Shown here: piece by piece, positions 12,436-22,990 of the stretch
Layout of the letters: each line of letters begins with the position of its first letter
Numbering within the stretch: position 1 is the stretch's first letter
Source of the DNA: Orychophragmus violaceus
Taxonomy: Eukaryota > Streptophyta > Magnoliopsida > Brassicales > Brassicaceae
Direction: 5' to 3'
DNA length: 64,000 nucleotides
Assembly (NCBI GenBank): GCA_030180135.1
Contig: CM058232.1
Location: forward strand, 72,842,016 to 72,906,015
The notes under the pieces: generated by a model
The model's input: only the letters and a program-made list of their open reading frames with translations
Database searches by the model: none
What the model was told of the DNA's origin: nothing
Program-made: the position numbers and the translations under genes

Positions 12436-13074
12436 TGTTGGAATTGTGTCCAGTAATCTCGGTACTGTCTCTAGAAAGTAAGAGTATGTCAATGATCAGA
12501 CATAAGTCATATAATACTGGGGATCATGATGGCTTGCTAGAGTCCGCTCATGATCTATAAGTCTTGGACTTATTGCCTTTATTATATGATCCCATATGGG
12601 TCACACGCCTAAGCTAACAGGAAAATGTGTTGGAACGGCTTAGCAGAAGTACGGTAAAAGTACCAGGCATTTGTCGTACTTAGAGAGAGATTAATGGGTC
12701 TGATTAAATCTAAGGGATTTAATCAGATTGGTATTTGGGCCCAAAAGCCCAAAAGGAACTAGACAAGTTTTATAAATAAAACTTAAGTCTGAGTCCCAAA
12801 AACCCTAGCCCCCTCTGCGATTTCTCTCTCTCTCCCTGCGCCTCCTCTCTCTTGGTCTAGCAGCCTTCTTCCTGCTTGGTGTGCGTGTGTGAACCTCTGG
12901 AGGAGTTATCACTTGGTGGCTCTGCTGATCTCTGACCTGTTCTTCATATTCCGCTGCATTAACAAGGTAACAGGTGAGATCTATTATGTTTCTAGCAAGA
13001 GAACCTAGATCTGGCATATTTAGGATCTATTAATCTGATGAATTGAATCAGGATTAACACCAAAAGATCCTTCA
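12436..13074 (+). repeat. Copia-4a 5' LTR
   Basis: This 639-bp LTR runs from TGTTGGAATTG to GATCCTTCA. It contains a TATAAATAAAA promoter-like stretch near 12771, a CT-rich tract at 12820-12855, and a good 5' splice-site match (CAG/GTGAGAT) at 12971-12980. The same LTR occurs inverted at 16216-16854. A diverged mosaic form is at 50034-50682. Confidence 0.92.
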
Positions 13075-14739
13075 GTGGTATCAGAGCCATTGGTTCTGTG
13101 GTTTTTCTTGTTTAGAATCATGTTTAGAATTGTTTAAAGAGGTGTTTTTGAATCAATCTACTGATAAGAGAAAACACTTAAGAAACAAGAATTAAAACCT
13201 AAACAAACTAATGAAAATCGCAAACCAAACTATATGATTTGGTATGCGTCGGTTTGATGATGCACGGACCGATCGCTTTAGGATCGAGTCGCGTGATCAT
13301 CCGATCGCGAGACATGGATCGATCGGCCGAGTGGATCACACGGCGATCGTGTCCCGCCTGTCTCGAGCGTCGTCCCGATCGTCTCGTCCAGCTGCTGTCC
13401 CGATCGCGTGAGGCTCTTGGCCGTCCGGATCGTGTCTTGCTCGCGGACGTCCCGAACGATCGGCCCGAGCTATCCCGTCCGATCGCGAGAGATGGCCCGG
13501 CTGTCTCGTCCCGATCTCACGGCCCGGCTGTCCCGTAACGTCTCGACCATCGTCCCGTCCGGCTTCAAGTGCGGCTGGTCGATTGTGATCGAAGAACTAG
13601 GTCACGGCCGTGAATGGTCCGTGACCAATTCGGTTCGGTTCGGTTTAAAACTTGATTAAAATTAAACGTCACGGTTTAATAAACAGACTTAAAATTTATT
13701 AAGTTCTGGTTAAACCGGGATAAGAAATCCAATGTCGAAATAATTATTGGATTTAGTGCCTAAACCAGTGGTTTTCTAATTTGATTTGGTTGGACCAAAT
13801 AAATTGAGAAAATCCGGTTTAGTAAATAACCGGTTGACAATTGTGGTCATCGTAGTAATTAAAATTTGGTTAGACCAATTTTAATGAACCAGACCGGTTA
13901 TGTCATTTAATTGGGCAATTGGGTTATGTCTTGGACATAGACCAATTCTTGGGCCTCGGGCCAAGAAGTTAAAACAATTGGGCCAATTATTTGAGTCTTT
14001 CTTCAGATTTAATTTAAAATTTATTTTATAAAATTATAAAATCGATTTTTTAAATTAATAAGTTTCCAAAATTTTGAAATTAGAAGTTTCTAGATTTGCA
14101 TGTTTTGGATTTCAGGAAATTTCTATAATTAAAAGTTTCTAATTTTAGAAAGTTTCCAAATATAGTAGGTTTCTAAAAATGGAAAGTTTCCCGAAATAGT
14201 AATCTTCTATTTTGGGATAAGATTTTAATAAACCTACAAACCTCAAATAATATCAAGCGTTGGATGTCTTGTCCAGTCTATGTCAGCTGTCGAAGCCCAT
14301 TCAATTGTATTCATGGCCTTACAGTGTGAGGGTGTCTACTTTTGCGTGGATAAGACGGTTTGTGATTCATAAATGTCATTGGGAGTCCCAGACATTAATG
14401 ATTACATGACTGTATAGTCTGGTTTTCTTGACTAGGCCATCGGGAGTCCCGGACCTTGAGACATCAGAGTGGATTGGGCCTCGGGCCCAGATTCACAACC
14501 AAGAGTTATATCACGGATATAATTAGCCGACATAGGGCTTACCGATATAAGCTAAGGTTGGGTGACGGCCAGTGGCCCACTTTAATCTTAGTTATATGTG
14601 GATCTTGGAATCATTATATTCTATTGAGGGTAACTGATGTTATTGAATATAATGCGTGATTAATCATATTAAATTTAATACGAGATTAATCATATTGAAC
14701 ATATTAACTAAAATCCTTTTTATCTTATATATTTCAGCT
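13075..14739 (+). other. Copia-4a leader with GC-rich, CGATCG-rich block
   Basis: The leader between primer site and gag ATG is non-coding. Bases 13240-13600 are strongly GC-rich compared with the AT-rich surroundings. They hold about ten GATCG cores, many inside GTCCCGATCG-like units. Downstream is AT-rich DNA, then a block (14270-14640) also found in Copia-4c. Bases 14731-14737 (ATTTCAG) resemble a 3' splice site two bases before the gag ATG. Confidence 0.75.
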
Positions 14740-16215
14740 ATGACTACTACAAGCACACAAAACACATTCTCAATCCGGTCTATTCTCGAGAAGGAGAAGC
14801 TGACTGGAACGAACTTCCTGACGTGGTCAAGGAACTTGAGGCTAGTCCTCAAGCAGGAGAAGAATGATTATGTCATTCGTGATCCCCTCCCCGAGAGGCC
14901 TCCTGCCAATGCCGCCAGAACTCTGCATAATGCTTGGGAAAAGCATTCGTCAGATGAAAATGATGTCTATTGCCTGATGTTGGCGACAATGACTGCTGAG
15001 CTGCAAATGCAGTTCGAGAGTGTATTGTCACCCATCGAGATAATGGCAAGCCTGAAATCGCTTTTTCAGGAGCAAGCAAGGACTGAGAGGTTTCAGACAG
15101 TTAAGAACCTCTTGGACTGTAAGTTGGCTGCAAATGCGGCAGTGAGTCCTCATGTCTTGAAGATGATGGGTTATCTCGATCATCTTCAGAAAATCGATTG
15201 CCCTATCAGCCAGGAACTTGCCTGCGACATCATTCTGCAGTCATTACCTGCAAGCTATGATCAGTTCATTCTGAACTTTAACATGCATGGCTTGAGTAAG
15301 ACATTGCCTGAGCTTCACGGAATGCTCAAGACTGCAGAGCCCAACTTGAGGAAAACCGCCAAGGACCCCAATGTGCTTATGGTGCAAAAGGGCAAGGGGT
15401 TTAAGAAATCTTCTGCTAAGGATAAGGGAAAGGCCAAGGCTGTTCAAGTCGCGGACAAGGACACGCCAAAGCCCAAGCCCAAGTCCAAGGCTGGGCCAAC
15501 TGACATATGCAGGTTCTGTAAAGAACCAGGGCATTGGAGGAGAGAATGTAAGAAATTCCTGGAAGGTCTAAAGGAATTAAAGAAGAAGACTCTGGAGACT
15601 TCTTCATCAGGTATTTTTGTTATAGAAGTTAATACAACTACTTCTGATAATACCTCATGGGTTATGGATATTGGTTGTGGGGCTCATATTTGTACTAATA
15701 TGCAGGCACTCAGCAACAGTAGAAGGCTGAAGCAAGGACAAGTGGAGCTACGAGTTGGGAATGGAGCGAAAGTTCCAGCACTAGCTGTAGGCACATACTT
15801 GTTGTCTTTACCTTCGGGATTGGTTTTAGAACTCAATAATTGTTATTTTGTACCTGCTATAAGCAGGAATATTATTTCAATTTCTTTGTTGGATTTGGAA
15901 GGTTATGATTTTTCAGTTAAGAATAAATTATGTTCCTTCAATCGCAACAATTTGTTATATGGTTCTGCCCCTCTTACGAATGGGCTTTACATACTCGATC
16001 AATCGCGCCAATTTATAACATTAATACCAAACGGTTCAAACCTAATGAGGAGAACCAAACGTTTCTATGGCATTGTCGTTTAGGGCACATCAGCGAGAAA
16101 CGCATTAAGAGACTCCATACGAATGGACTTCTTGGCTCTTTTGACTTTGAGTCATGTGAGAAATGCGAATCCTACATGATGGGCAAAATGACGCGGGCCC
16201 CCTTTAATAAACCTC
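14740..16215 (+). pseudogene. Copia-4a gag-protease (start of pol lost)
   Basis: The ATG at 14740 opens Gag (SIRSILEKEKLTGTNFLTW, RNLRLVLKQEK, VSPHVLKMMGYLDHLQ, TLPELHGMLKTAE). A basic Lys-rich linker, a complete zinc knuckle (CRFCKEPGHWRREC) and the protease (WVMDIGCGAHICTN) follow. The sister copy 4c has DTG where this one has DIG, so the catalytic motif is altered. The ORF shifts near 16010. The other frame continues into FLWHCRLGHISEKRIKRL and CEKCESYMMGKMTRAPFNKP. It is then cut by the Copia-4b LTR at 16216. Confidence 0.9.
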
Positions 16216-16854
16216 TGAAGGATCTTTTGGTGTTAATCCTGATTCAATTCATCAGATTAATAGATCCTAAACATGCCAGATCTAGGTTCTCTTGCTAGAA
16301 ACATAATAGATATCACCTGTTACCTTGTTAATGCAGCGGAATATGAAGAACAGGTCAGAGATCAGCAGAGCCACCAAGTGATAACTCCTCCAGAGGTTCA
16401 CACACGCACACCAAGCAGGAAGAAGGCTGCTAGACCAAGAGAGAGGAGGCGCAGGGAGAGAGAGAGAAATCGCAGAGGGGGCTAGGGTTTTTGGGACTCA
16501 GACTTAAGTTTTATTTATAAAACTTGTCTAGTTCCTTTTGGGCTTTTGGGTCCAAATACCAATCTGATTAAATCCCTTAGATTTAATCAGACCCATTAAT
16601 CTCTCTCTAAGTACGACAAATGTCTGGCACTTTTACCGTACTTCTGCTAAGCCGTTCCAACACATTTTCCTGTTAGCTTAGGCGTGTGACCCATATGGGA
16701 TCATATAATAAAGGCAATAAGTCCAAGACTTATAGATCATGAGCGGACTCTAGCAAGCCATCATGATCCCCAGTATTATATGACTTATGTCTGATCATTG
16801 ACATACTCTTACTTTCTAGAGACAGTACCGAGATTACTGGACACAATTCCAACA
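16216..16854 (-). repeat. Copia-4b 3' LTR
   Basis: This is the reverse complement of 12436-13074, with few differences by eye. It starts TGAAGGATC on the plus strand, ends TTCCAACA, and abuts the polypurine tract. Confidence 0.92.
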
Positions 16855-17705
16855 ATCTCCCACTTGTACTGGAATCTCTGTATTCATAATCCTTTTGTCT
16901 CAATATCTCGATTAGTCATAAGGCAAGATGAGTGTCATCCTTATAAAGCCTAATCTTGTTCATCGGACTCTGATTTGATACTGACAATCCAAACGACTCG
17001 GGACAGTCCGTTTGAGCATGGCCATGCATTTTCCAGTATTCAAATCTCCGATTGGCCTAGAGATATTCACTCCATTTATATTGGAGGGACAAATTCCGTC
17101 TTGTTCCATCACTGTAAACTACTCATTTCATAATGTACCCAAACAAGGTCCTTATAACTATCGCAGAACGATAGCGTTAGACAATGATCAAAGTGCATCA
17201 GTCCATGTGCAGTCACATGCATGCGAACTCAGGTCTAAGGACTATACTCTATATTCGTAGTGAGAATCTCTTATGACACAGATATAAATATCCTGAAGAG
17301 TTCTCATAATCGGGTCTTGTCCGGTCGTATGTTCCCAACATACACCTATGTATTGACTTTGATGCCGCGCATCTATGACACACTGAGACTTTGTCATAAG
17401 TCACGTACCAATCCAGTCTCACACGGTTGTTGGTGTTCCAATTTCAACAACCTTCGACTAGGGACATAATGATATAAGTCATTTATCAAATATAGGGTCT
17501 CATGATCAAGCTAAATGACTTTGATAACTCAAGATCAAGTCATTTACTTCGATGACCTATAAAATGGTTTATATCACTTTGGAACGATTATTTCATCACA
17601 GTTAAAAATAATCTTGAAATAATAATTTCATTAAACATAAGAATGTTTTACAAGAACATATCAAAATAACTAAATAAAGCCCTTGAACTCCCACTCAAAT
17701 TTAGA
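16855..17705 (-). other. Copia-4b 3' non-coding region
   Basis: About 850 bp lie between the pol stop and the 3' LTR. They are almost identical to 50683-51533, and related in part to 45640-46340 of Copia-5, where GAGAAAATGCATGGCC is the inverted equivalent of a block near 17020-17035. No credible ORF is present. Conservation between element families suggests a cis-acting or structural role. Confidence 0.7.
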
Positions 17706-19828
17706 TTACATTTCAATGTCTCTAATGCCTACAGCTTCAGTCAGGAACTCGAGCTTAGGCCTTGGGAGTGGCTTTGTCAACGGATCAGCGACGTTATCAT
17801 CTGTCTGAACTCGGCTGATCTTGACTTCCTTTCTATTAATGATGTCACGTATCAAGTGAAATCTTCTTAGAACATGCTTGGATTTCTGGTGTGATCTTGG
17901 TTCCTTTGCCTGAGCAATAGCACCATTGTTATCACAAAACAGTGCCAGAGGCTCAGCCGCATCTGGTATCACACCTAGTTCAATAATGAACTTTCGTATC
18001 CAAACAGCTTCCTTCGCAGCTTCTGAGGCGGCGATATATTCAGCTTCTGTAGTGGAATCAGCAACGGTGTCTTGCTTGGAGCTTCTCCAACTGATTGCAC
18101 CGCCATTCAGACAAAAGATATAACCGGACTGTGACCGGAAATCATCTTGGTCTGTCTGGAAACTTGCGTCCGTGAATCCACTGACTTTAAGCACATCACT
18201 TCCACCGTACACCAAGAACTTATCCTTAGTATGTCTTAGATACTTCAGGATATTCTTGACGGCAATCCAATGGCTTTCAACTGGATTTGACTGGTATCTA
18301 CTCGCCATGCTCAATGCATAAGCAACATCAGGACGAGTACAGATCATGGCATACATGATAGATCCTATTGCAGATGCATAAAGAATATTCTTCATGCGCT
18401 CAAGCTCAGCAGCCGACGTAGGGCTCTGCTTCTTGCTTAGCGTTGTGCCATGTACCATTGGCGTGAAGCCCTTCTTGGAATCTTTCATGCTGAATCTTTG
18501 TAGGACTTTGTCAATGTATGAATCTTGACACAAGCCTATCAGCCTTCTAGATCTATCCCGGTAGATCCTGATTCCAAGAACGTATGCAGCTTCACCCATG
18601 TCTTTCATGGAAAAACAACTTCCAAGCCAGTCCTTTACCGACTTTAGCATTGGAACGTCGTTTCCGAGAAGCAGTATGTCATCGACATACAGAATAAGAA
18701 ATACTATCTTGCTCCCACTAGTTTTCTTATACACGCATTGTTCTTCTTCGTTTCTGATGAAGTCAAATTGCTTGATCGCTTCATCAAAACGAAGATTCCA
18801 GCTCCTCGATGCTTTCTTCAATCCATAAATGGATTTATGAAGCTTGCATACTTTCCCAGCATTCTTTGGATCTATGTAACCGTCAGGTTGTGTCATATAC
18901 ACATCCTCTTCCAGAATTCCATTCAGGAAGGCGGTTTTCACGTCCATCTGCCAAATTTCATAATCATGAAAAGCTGCAGTTGCTAGTAGAATCCGAATAG
19001 ATTTCATCATAGCCACTGGGGAATAGGTTTCATCGTAATCCACACCGTGAACTTGTATGAAACCTTTTGCCACCTTATAAATCTGGACATTTCCATCCAC
19101 GTCAATCTTCTTCTTGAAGATCCATTTGCACTCGATGGCTTTTACACCAGCGGGTAAGTCAACCAACGAAAACACTTGGTTGACCGACATGGAGTCCATT
19201 TCGGAATCAGTGGCCTTACGCCACTTAGAGGAATCTGGGCCCATCATGGCTTGATTGAAGTTCGATGGTTCATCACCATCAATGATCAGAAGATCATGAC
19301 AGTTAGTCACGAGGAATCCTTGATATTTCTCGGGTTCGTGACGGATCCTCCCGGATCTTCGAACTTCAGGTACTACAGGTTCAGGCTATACAATTTCTTG
19401 TAGGTCCTCCTGCTGCTCTTCCTCATTAGGTTGAGCAGTATCCTGTTCATCTTGAATTTCTTCAAGCAGTACCTTACTCCCACTGTCTTTCTTAGAGAGA
19501 AACTCCCTCTCAAGAAAGTTACAATCCCGGGCAACAAATATCTTGTTCTCGGAACGTAGATAGAAGTAATAAGCCTTGGTTTCCTTCGGATAACCTATGA
19601 AGTAGCATTTATCAGACTTTGGTGTAAGCTTGTCTGAGATTAATCTCTTGACATAGGCTTCACAACCCCAAATTCTAAGATAAGACAGCACTGGAGCCAC
19701 TCCAGTCCATAATTCATATGGTGTCTTTGCTACTGCTTTCGATGGCGCTCTATTTAGAGTGAACACTGCTGTTAGCAGAGCATATCCCCAAAGGGATATT
19801 GGAAGGTCTGTGTGACTCATCATAGATC
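17706..19828 (-). pseudogene. Copia-4b integrase C-terminus, reverse transcriptase and RNase H
   Basis: Minus-strand frame 19310-17706 encodes RT (IWQMDVKTAFLNGIL, YGLKKASRSWN, FLILYVDDILLLGND) and RNase H (ADSTTEAEYIAASEAAKEAVW, FCDNNGAIAQAKEPRSHQKSKHVLRRFH). The integrase C-terminal region is at 19828-19386 (WGYALLTAVFTLNRAPSKAVAKTPYELW). A TAG near 19386 replaces a Glu codon seen in Copia-4c. A 9-bp in-frame deletion near 19072 removes three residues (ARL in 4c) just before the conserved VAKG of RT. It is defective. Confidence 0.92.
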
Positions 19829-19867
19829 CCCAAAGGGATATTGGATATTCCTTCCAATATCCCTTCA
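19826..19867. other. Templated filler at a deletion junction
   Basis: Bases 19826-19845 are a 20-bp direct copy of 19784-19803. Bases 19850-19863 are a 14-bp inverted copy of 19793-19806. Then TTCA (end of the Copia-4a LTR) and the TSD GATCC follow. Short direct and inverted copies of nearby sequence at a junction are typical of end joining with template switching. Confidence 0.8.
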
Positions 19868-19872
19868 GATCC

Positions 19873-20900
19873 ATGAGTCTACTCTGGGCTCGACGATTGG
19901 TAGAGGTACTCTCATGCATAATCTCTACATCCTAGATCATGATAGCACTGTTTCAAACACTAACTTATGTGGCTCATTGCATACTAATGGACGTCTCTGG
20001 CACCAACGTCTTGGCCATCCCTCATCACTCAAGCTTGCTTATCTTTCTGATTTTTTAGATATCAATAAGTCTAGTTTGTCATCTCTTGATCATTGTTCTG
20101 TCTGTCCGTTAGCTAAGCAGAGGAAACCCCCCTTTTATTTCTCATAATCACTTGTCTAAAGCACCATTTGATCTTATTCATTTGGATGTTTGGGGTCCCT
20201 TCTCTGTAGAATCTATAGAAGGATATAAATACTTTCTTAGTATAGTTGATGACTGTTCTCGTGTAACTTGGATTTACATGTTACATAATAAAAGTGATGT
20301 TTCCACAGTCTTTCCTGTTTTCATTCAATATGTTCAAACACAATATTCATCAACTATTAAGGCCATCAGAACTAATAATGCTCCTGAATTGAACTTTGCT
20401 AAGCTGTTGTAGAACATGGAATGATTCATCAATTTTCTTGTGCATACACTCCACAACAAAACTCAGTGGTAGAATGTAAGCATTAACATTTATTGAATGT
20501 TGTTCGTGCATTGTTGTTTTAGTCTAATGTTTCTCTTTCATACTGGAGTGATTGTATTCGTACTGCTGTCTTTCATATAAATAGAACACCATCTTTACTT
20601 CTAAACAAGCAGTCACCGTATGAGAAGCTAACTCAAAAACAACCTGATTACAATTTCTTACGTTCATTTGGTTGTCTTTGTTATGTTTCTACTCTTGTCA
20701 ATGATAGACATAAATTCACTCCTCGTGCTGATTCCTGTGTCTTCTTAGGGTATTCCTCAGGTTACAAAGGTTATAAGGTCTTGCATCTAGACAATAATAT
20801 TGTCTCGGTTTCTTGCAATGTTGTGTTTCATGAGAATGTCTTCCCTTTTAAGACGACTACCATGCCTACATATATCTTTTCACGGTTTATTATACCTTCT
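19873..20900 (+). pseudogene. Copia-3 integrase (downstream of the nested insertion)
   Basis: The frame resumes with STIGRGTLMHNLYILDHDS, then LWHQRLGHPSSLKL and CSVCPLAKQRKPPF (pre-integrase/zinc region). After a frame change near 20147 it reads IHLDVWGPF and YFLSIVDDCSRVTWIYM. The second catalytic position reads RTNNAPEL, with Asn where a catalytic Asp is expected. A TAG at 20410-20412 truncates the frame. The Glu region is still visible near 20468. It is inactive. Confidence 0.88.
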
Positions 20901-21350
20901 TCCATTCCTTCTGCTATAGATAATGTAATCAAACTCACTGATGCATCTTCTTTGTCATATGCATCTAGTGATATTCCCCATCATTCATCTGCATCTTCAT
21001 CCCATTCATCTAACACTATTCCACCTGCATTTTCACCATCATCAGTCACTGCTCCTCCACTCTCTAATGCCCCATCTCTTCAAGAGATTGAAACCAGGCG
21101 TACATGACAAGCTCAGCTACTCAACTCAAGGCCTCAACGTCTTGTTAAACCACCAGGGTACTTATCTGATTACCACTGTAACCTTACTCAAACACTTCTC
21201 CCAAAGATTACCACTCCTTATCCTCTTTCCTCTGTTATCAACTATTCCCATTTCTCACCTCAATACCAGTCCTATATTTTCTCCTACTCTCTTGAAACTG
21301 AACCCACTTCTTTTAAACAAGCCATATCATCTCCTCACTTCTCTAAAGCA

Positions 21351-22872
21351 ATGACTGAGGAACTTCAGGCTATGGAAATCAATAAAACATGGACTGTTGA
21401 ATCATTGCCTCCTGGAAAGCACGTTGTTGGCTGTAAATGGGTTTATACCATTAAATATCATGCTAATGGTAGCATTGAACGGTATGAGGCTCGTCTTGTA
21501 GCCAAAGGATTTACACAGCAAGAGGGTGTGGATTTCACTGACACTTTCTCTCCGGTTGCCAAACTTGCGAGTGTTAAACTCCTTCTCGGTCTTGCTGCTA
21601 CTAAAGGTTGGAGTCTCTCTCAGATGGATGTCTCCAATGCCTTCCTTCACAATGATCTTGATGAACAATCTTCATGAGTTTACCACAGGGTTACACGTCA
21701 CCTACAGGACATCTTCCACCCAATCATGTTTGTCGTTTACATAAATCCATCTATGGACTTAAGCAGGCATCTCGCCAACGGTATCACTGTTTGTCTTCTG
21801 TTCTTATATCGGCTGGATTTACTCAATCTCCAGCTGATAATACTCTGTTTGTGAAGCAACATGGAACATATTTTACTGCAATCTTAGTTTATGTTGATGA
21901 TATCATTATTGCAGTGATGCAGAGGTTAAACGTCTCAAGATGATTCTTCATGCGAGTTTTAAAATCAAGGATCTTGGTCCTTTGAGATTCTTCTTGGGAT
22001 TGGAAGTTGCTAGAAATGCTTCTGGGATTTCTGTTTCACAAAGAAAGTATGCCCTTAATCTTCTTGCTGATACAAGGTTGATGGGATGTAAGCCAAGTAC
22101 AGTTCCAATGGATCCTACTATCCGGTTGAGTACAACCTCTGGTACGCCTCTACCTGATGCAACACCGTATCGTGCTCTCATTGGTCGTCTCCTATATCTG
22201 ACCATTACTCGTCCATACATTACCTATGTCGTGCATTCCTTGAGTCATTTTATGGCTGCTCCTACTGATATTCATCTACAGGCGGCTCATAAGATACTGA
22301 AGTACATTAAGACAAACCCGGGACAAGGTCTTTTCTATTCTGCACAATCGGATATATGTCTTAATGCTTTTGCAGATGCTGATTGGGCGACTTGTCCTGA
22401 TACACGGAGGTCTATCACTGGTTATTGTGTATATCTTGGGTCTTCTCTCATCACTTGGAAGTCCAAGAAACAGGATGTTGTGAGCAGGAGTAGTACTGAG
22501 GCTGAATACCGAAGCATGGCCCATGCTACTTGTGAACTACTTTGGTTGGCACAGTTACTTACGGATCTGCGGGTCAAGCCAACCACTTCTGCTAAACTGT
22601 TCTGTGACAACAAATCAGCAATGCACATTGCTACTAATCATGTCTTCCATGAAAGGACGAAGCACGTGGAAATAGATTGTCACACGGTTCGTGATCAAGT
22701 GAAGAATGGCTTCCTCAAGTTAATGCATGTATCCAGCGCAAACCAACATGCTAACATTCTCACTAAGGCTCTGCATCCTGGCCCTTTCCACTCTATTCTT
22801 CGTCGTATGTCCACTTCAAGCCTCTTTCTTCCATCATCTGCTTCAGATCATCGGCTTGAGGGGGTGTATTAG
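21351..22872 (+). pseudogene. Copia-3 reverse transcriptase and RNase H
   Basis: Bases 21351-21677 encode RT start (MTEELQAMEINKTWTVESLP, WVYTIKYHANGSIERYEARLVAKG, QMDVSNAFLHNDLDE). A frame change leads to 21674-21943 (VCRLHKSIYGLKQASRQRYH, ILVYVDDIIIA). Another leads to 21940-22872 (LGPLRFFLGLEVARN, DADWATCPDTRRSITGYCVYLG, SSTEAEYRSMAHATCELLW, CDNKSAMHIATNHVFHERTKHVEIDCH). The stop at 22870-22872 lies inside the LTR start. At least two frameshifts are present. Confidence 0.92.
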
Positions 22873-22985
22873 AGTAAATACACTTGTATAGTTGATCAGT
22901 TTAGTTAGGGACTTGTATATAAGGTTGACATACTGAACATAGTTAATTAATGAGAATAACAAACTTTATTTACTCTGGTTTAATA
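22867..22985 (+). repeat. Copia-3 3' LTR
   Basis: This 119-bp LTR directly follows the polypurine stretch TTGAGGGGGTG. It ends TTTAATA and is followed by the TSD GCCAT at 22986-22990. Confidence 0.92.
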
Positions 22986-22990
22986 GCCAT

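Larger units (their letters stand above)
12436..16215 (+). mobile_element. Copia-4a: 5' portion of a Ty1/copia element inserted in Copia-3
   Basis: This portion has a 5' LTR at 12436-13074, a primer site from 13076 (TGGTATCAGAGCC), a 1.66-kb leader and a gag-protease ORF. At 16216 the sequence switches to the inverted LTR of Copia-4b. The host sequence resumes at 19868, and GATCC flanks the composite on both sides (12431-12435, 19868-19872). The last 4-6 bases before the right GATCC (TTCA or CCTTCA) equal the end of this family's LTR. The outer ends are therefore the original Copia-4a ends, and most of its 3' half has been deleted. Confidence 0.88.
16216..19828 (-). mobile_element. Copia-4b: 3' half of a same-family element in opposite orientation
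   Basis: Minus-strand 3' LTR (16216-16854), polypurine tract (ACAAGTGGGAGAT, ending at 16855), about 850 bp of 3' non-coding DNA, and pol from RNase H back to integrase. All of this is near-identical to 50683-53650 of Copia-4c. Homology stops at about 19828, inside integrase. The 5' half is gone, together with the 3' half of Copia-4a. The left boundary lies exactly at an LTR end inside Copia-4a gag-pol, so 4b was inserted into 4a. Confidence 0.9.
10368..22985 (+). mobile_element. Copia-3: Ty1/copia element, TSD GCCAT, host of a nested insertion
   Basis: The LTRs are at 10368-10487 and 22867-22985. Both start TATTAGA and end TTTAATA, giving a short terminal inverted repeat. They are flanked by the perfect TSD GCCAT (10363-10367, 22986-22990). 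The primer site TGGTATCAGAGCA is at 10488 and the polypurine tract GAGGGGG is at about 22858-22864. The internal region is split at 12436-19867 by Copia-4 sequences. Without them it is about 5.2 kb, normal for the group. The LTRs differ at about 7 of 120 positions by eye. Confidence 0.95.

Noticed and set aside
12805..13017. 70-residue basic ORF, also at 16273-16485, beginning MPDLGSLARNI
   Set aside because: Both copies lie antisense in the same Copia-4 LTR, so conservation reflects recent LTR identity. The Arg-rich tail comes from a CT-rich tract.
13239..13659. Two overlapping ORFs in the GC-rich leader block
   Set aside because: GC-rich repetitive DNA gives long open frames by chance. The peptides are low complexity with no family signal.
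17012..17469. ORFs repeated at 50840-51297
   Set aside because: They are on the opposite strand to the element in its 3' non-coding region. Their identity follows from near-identical element copies, and no protein family is recognisable.
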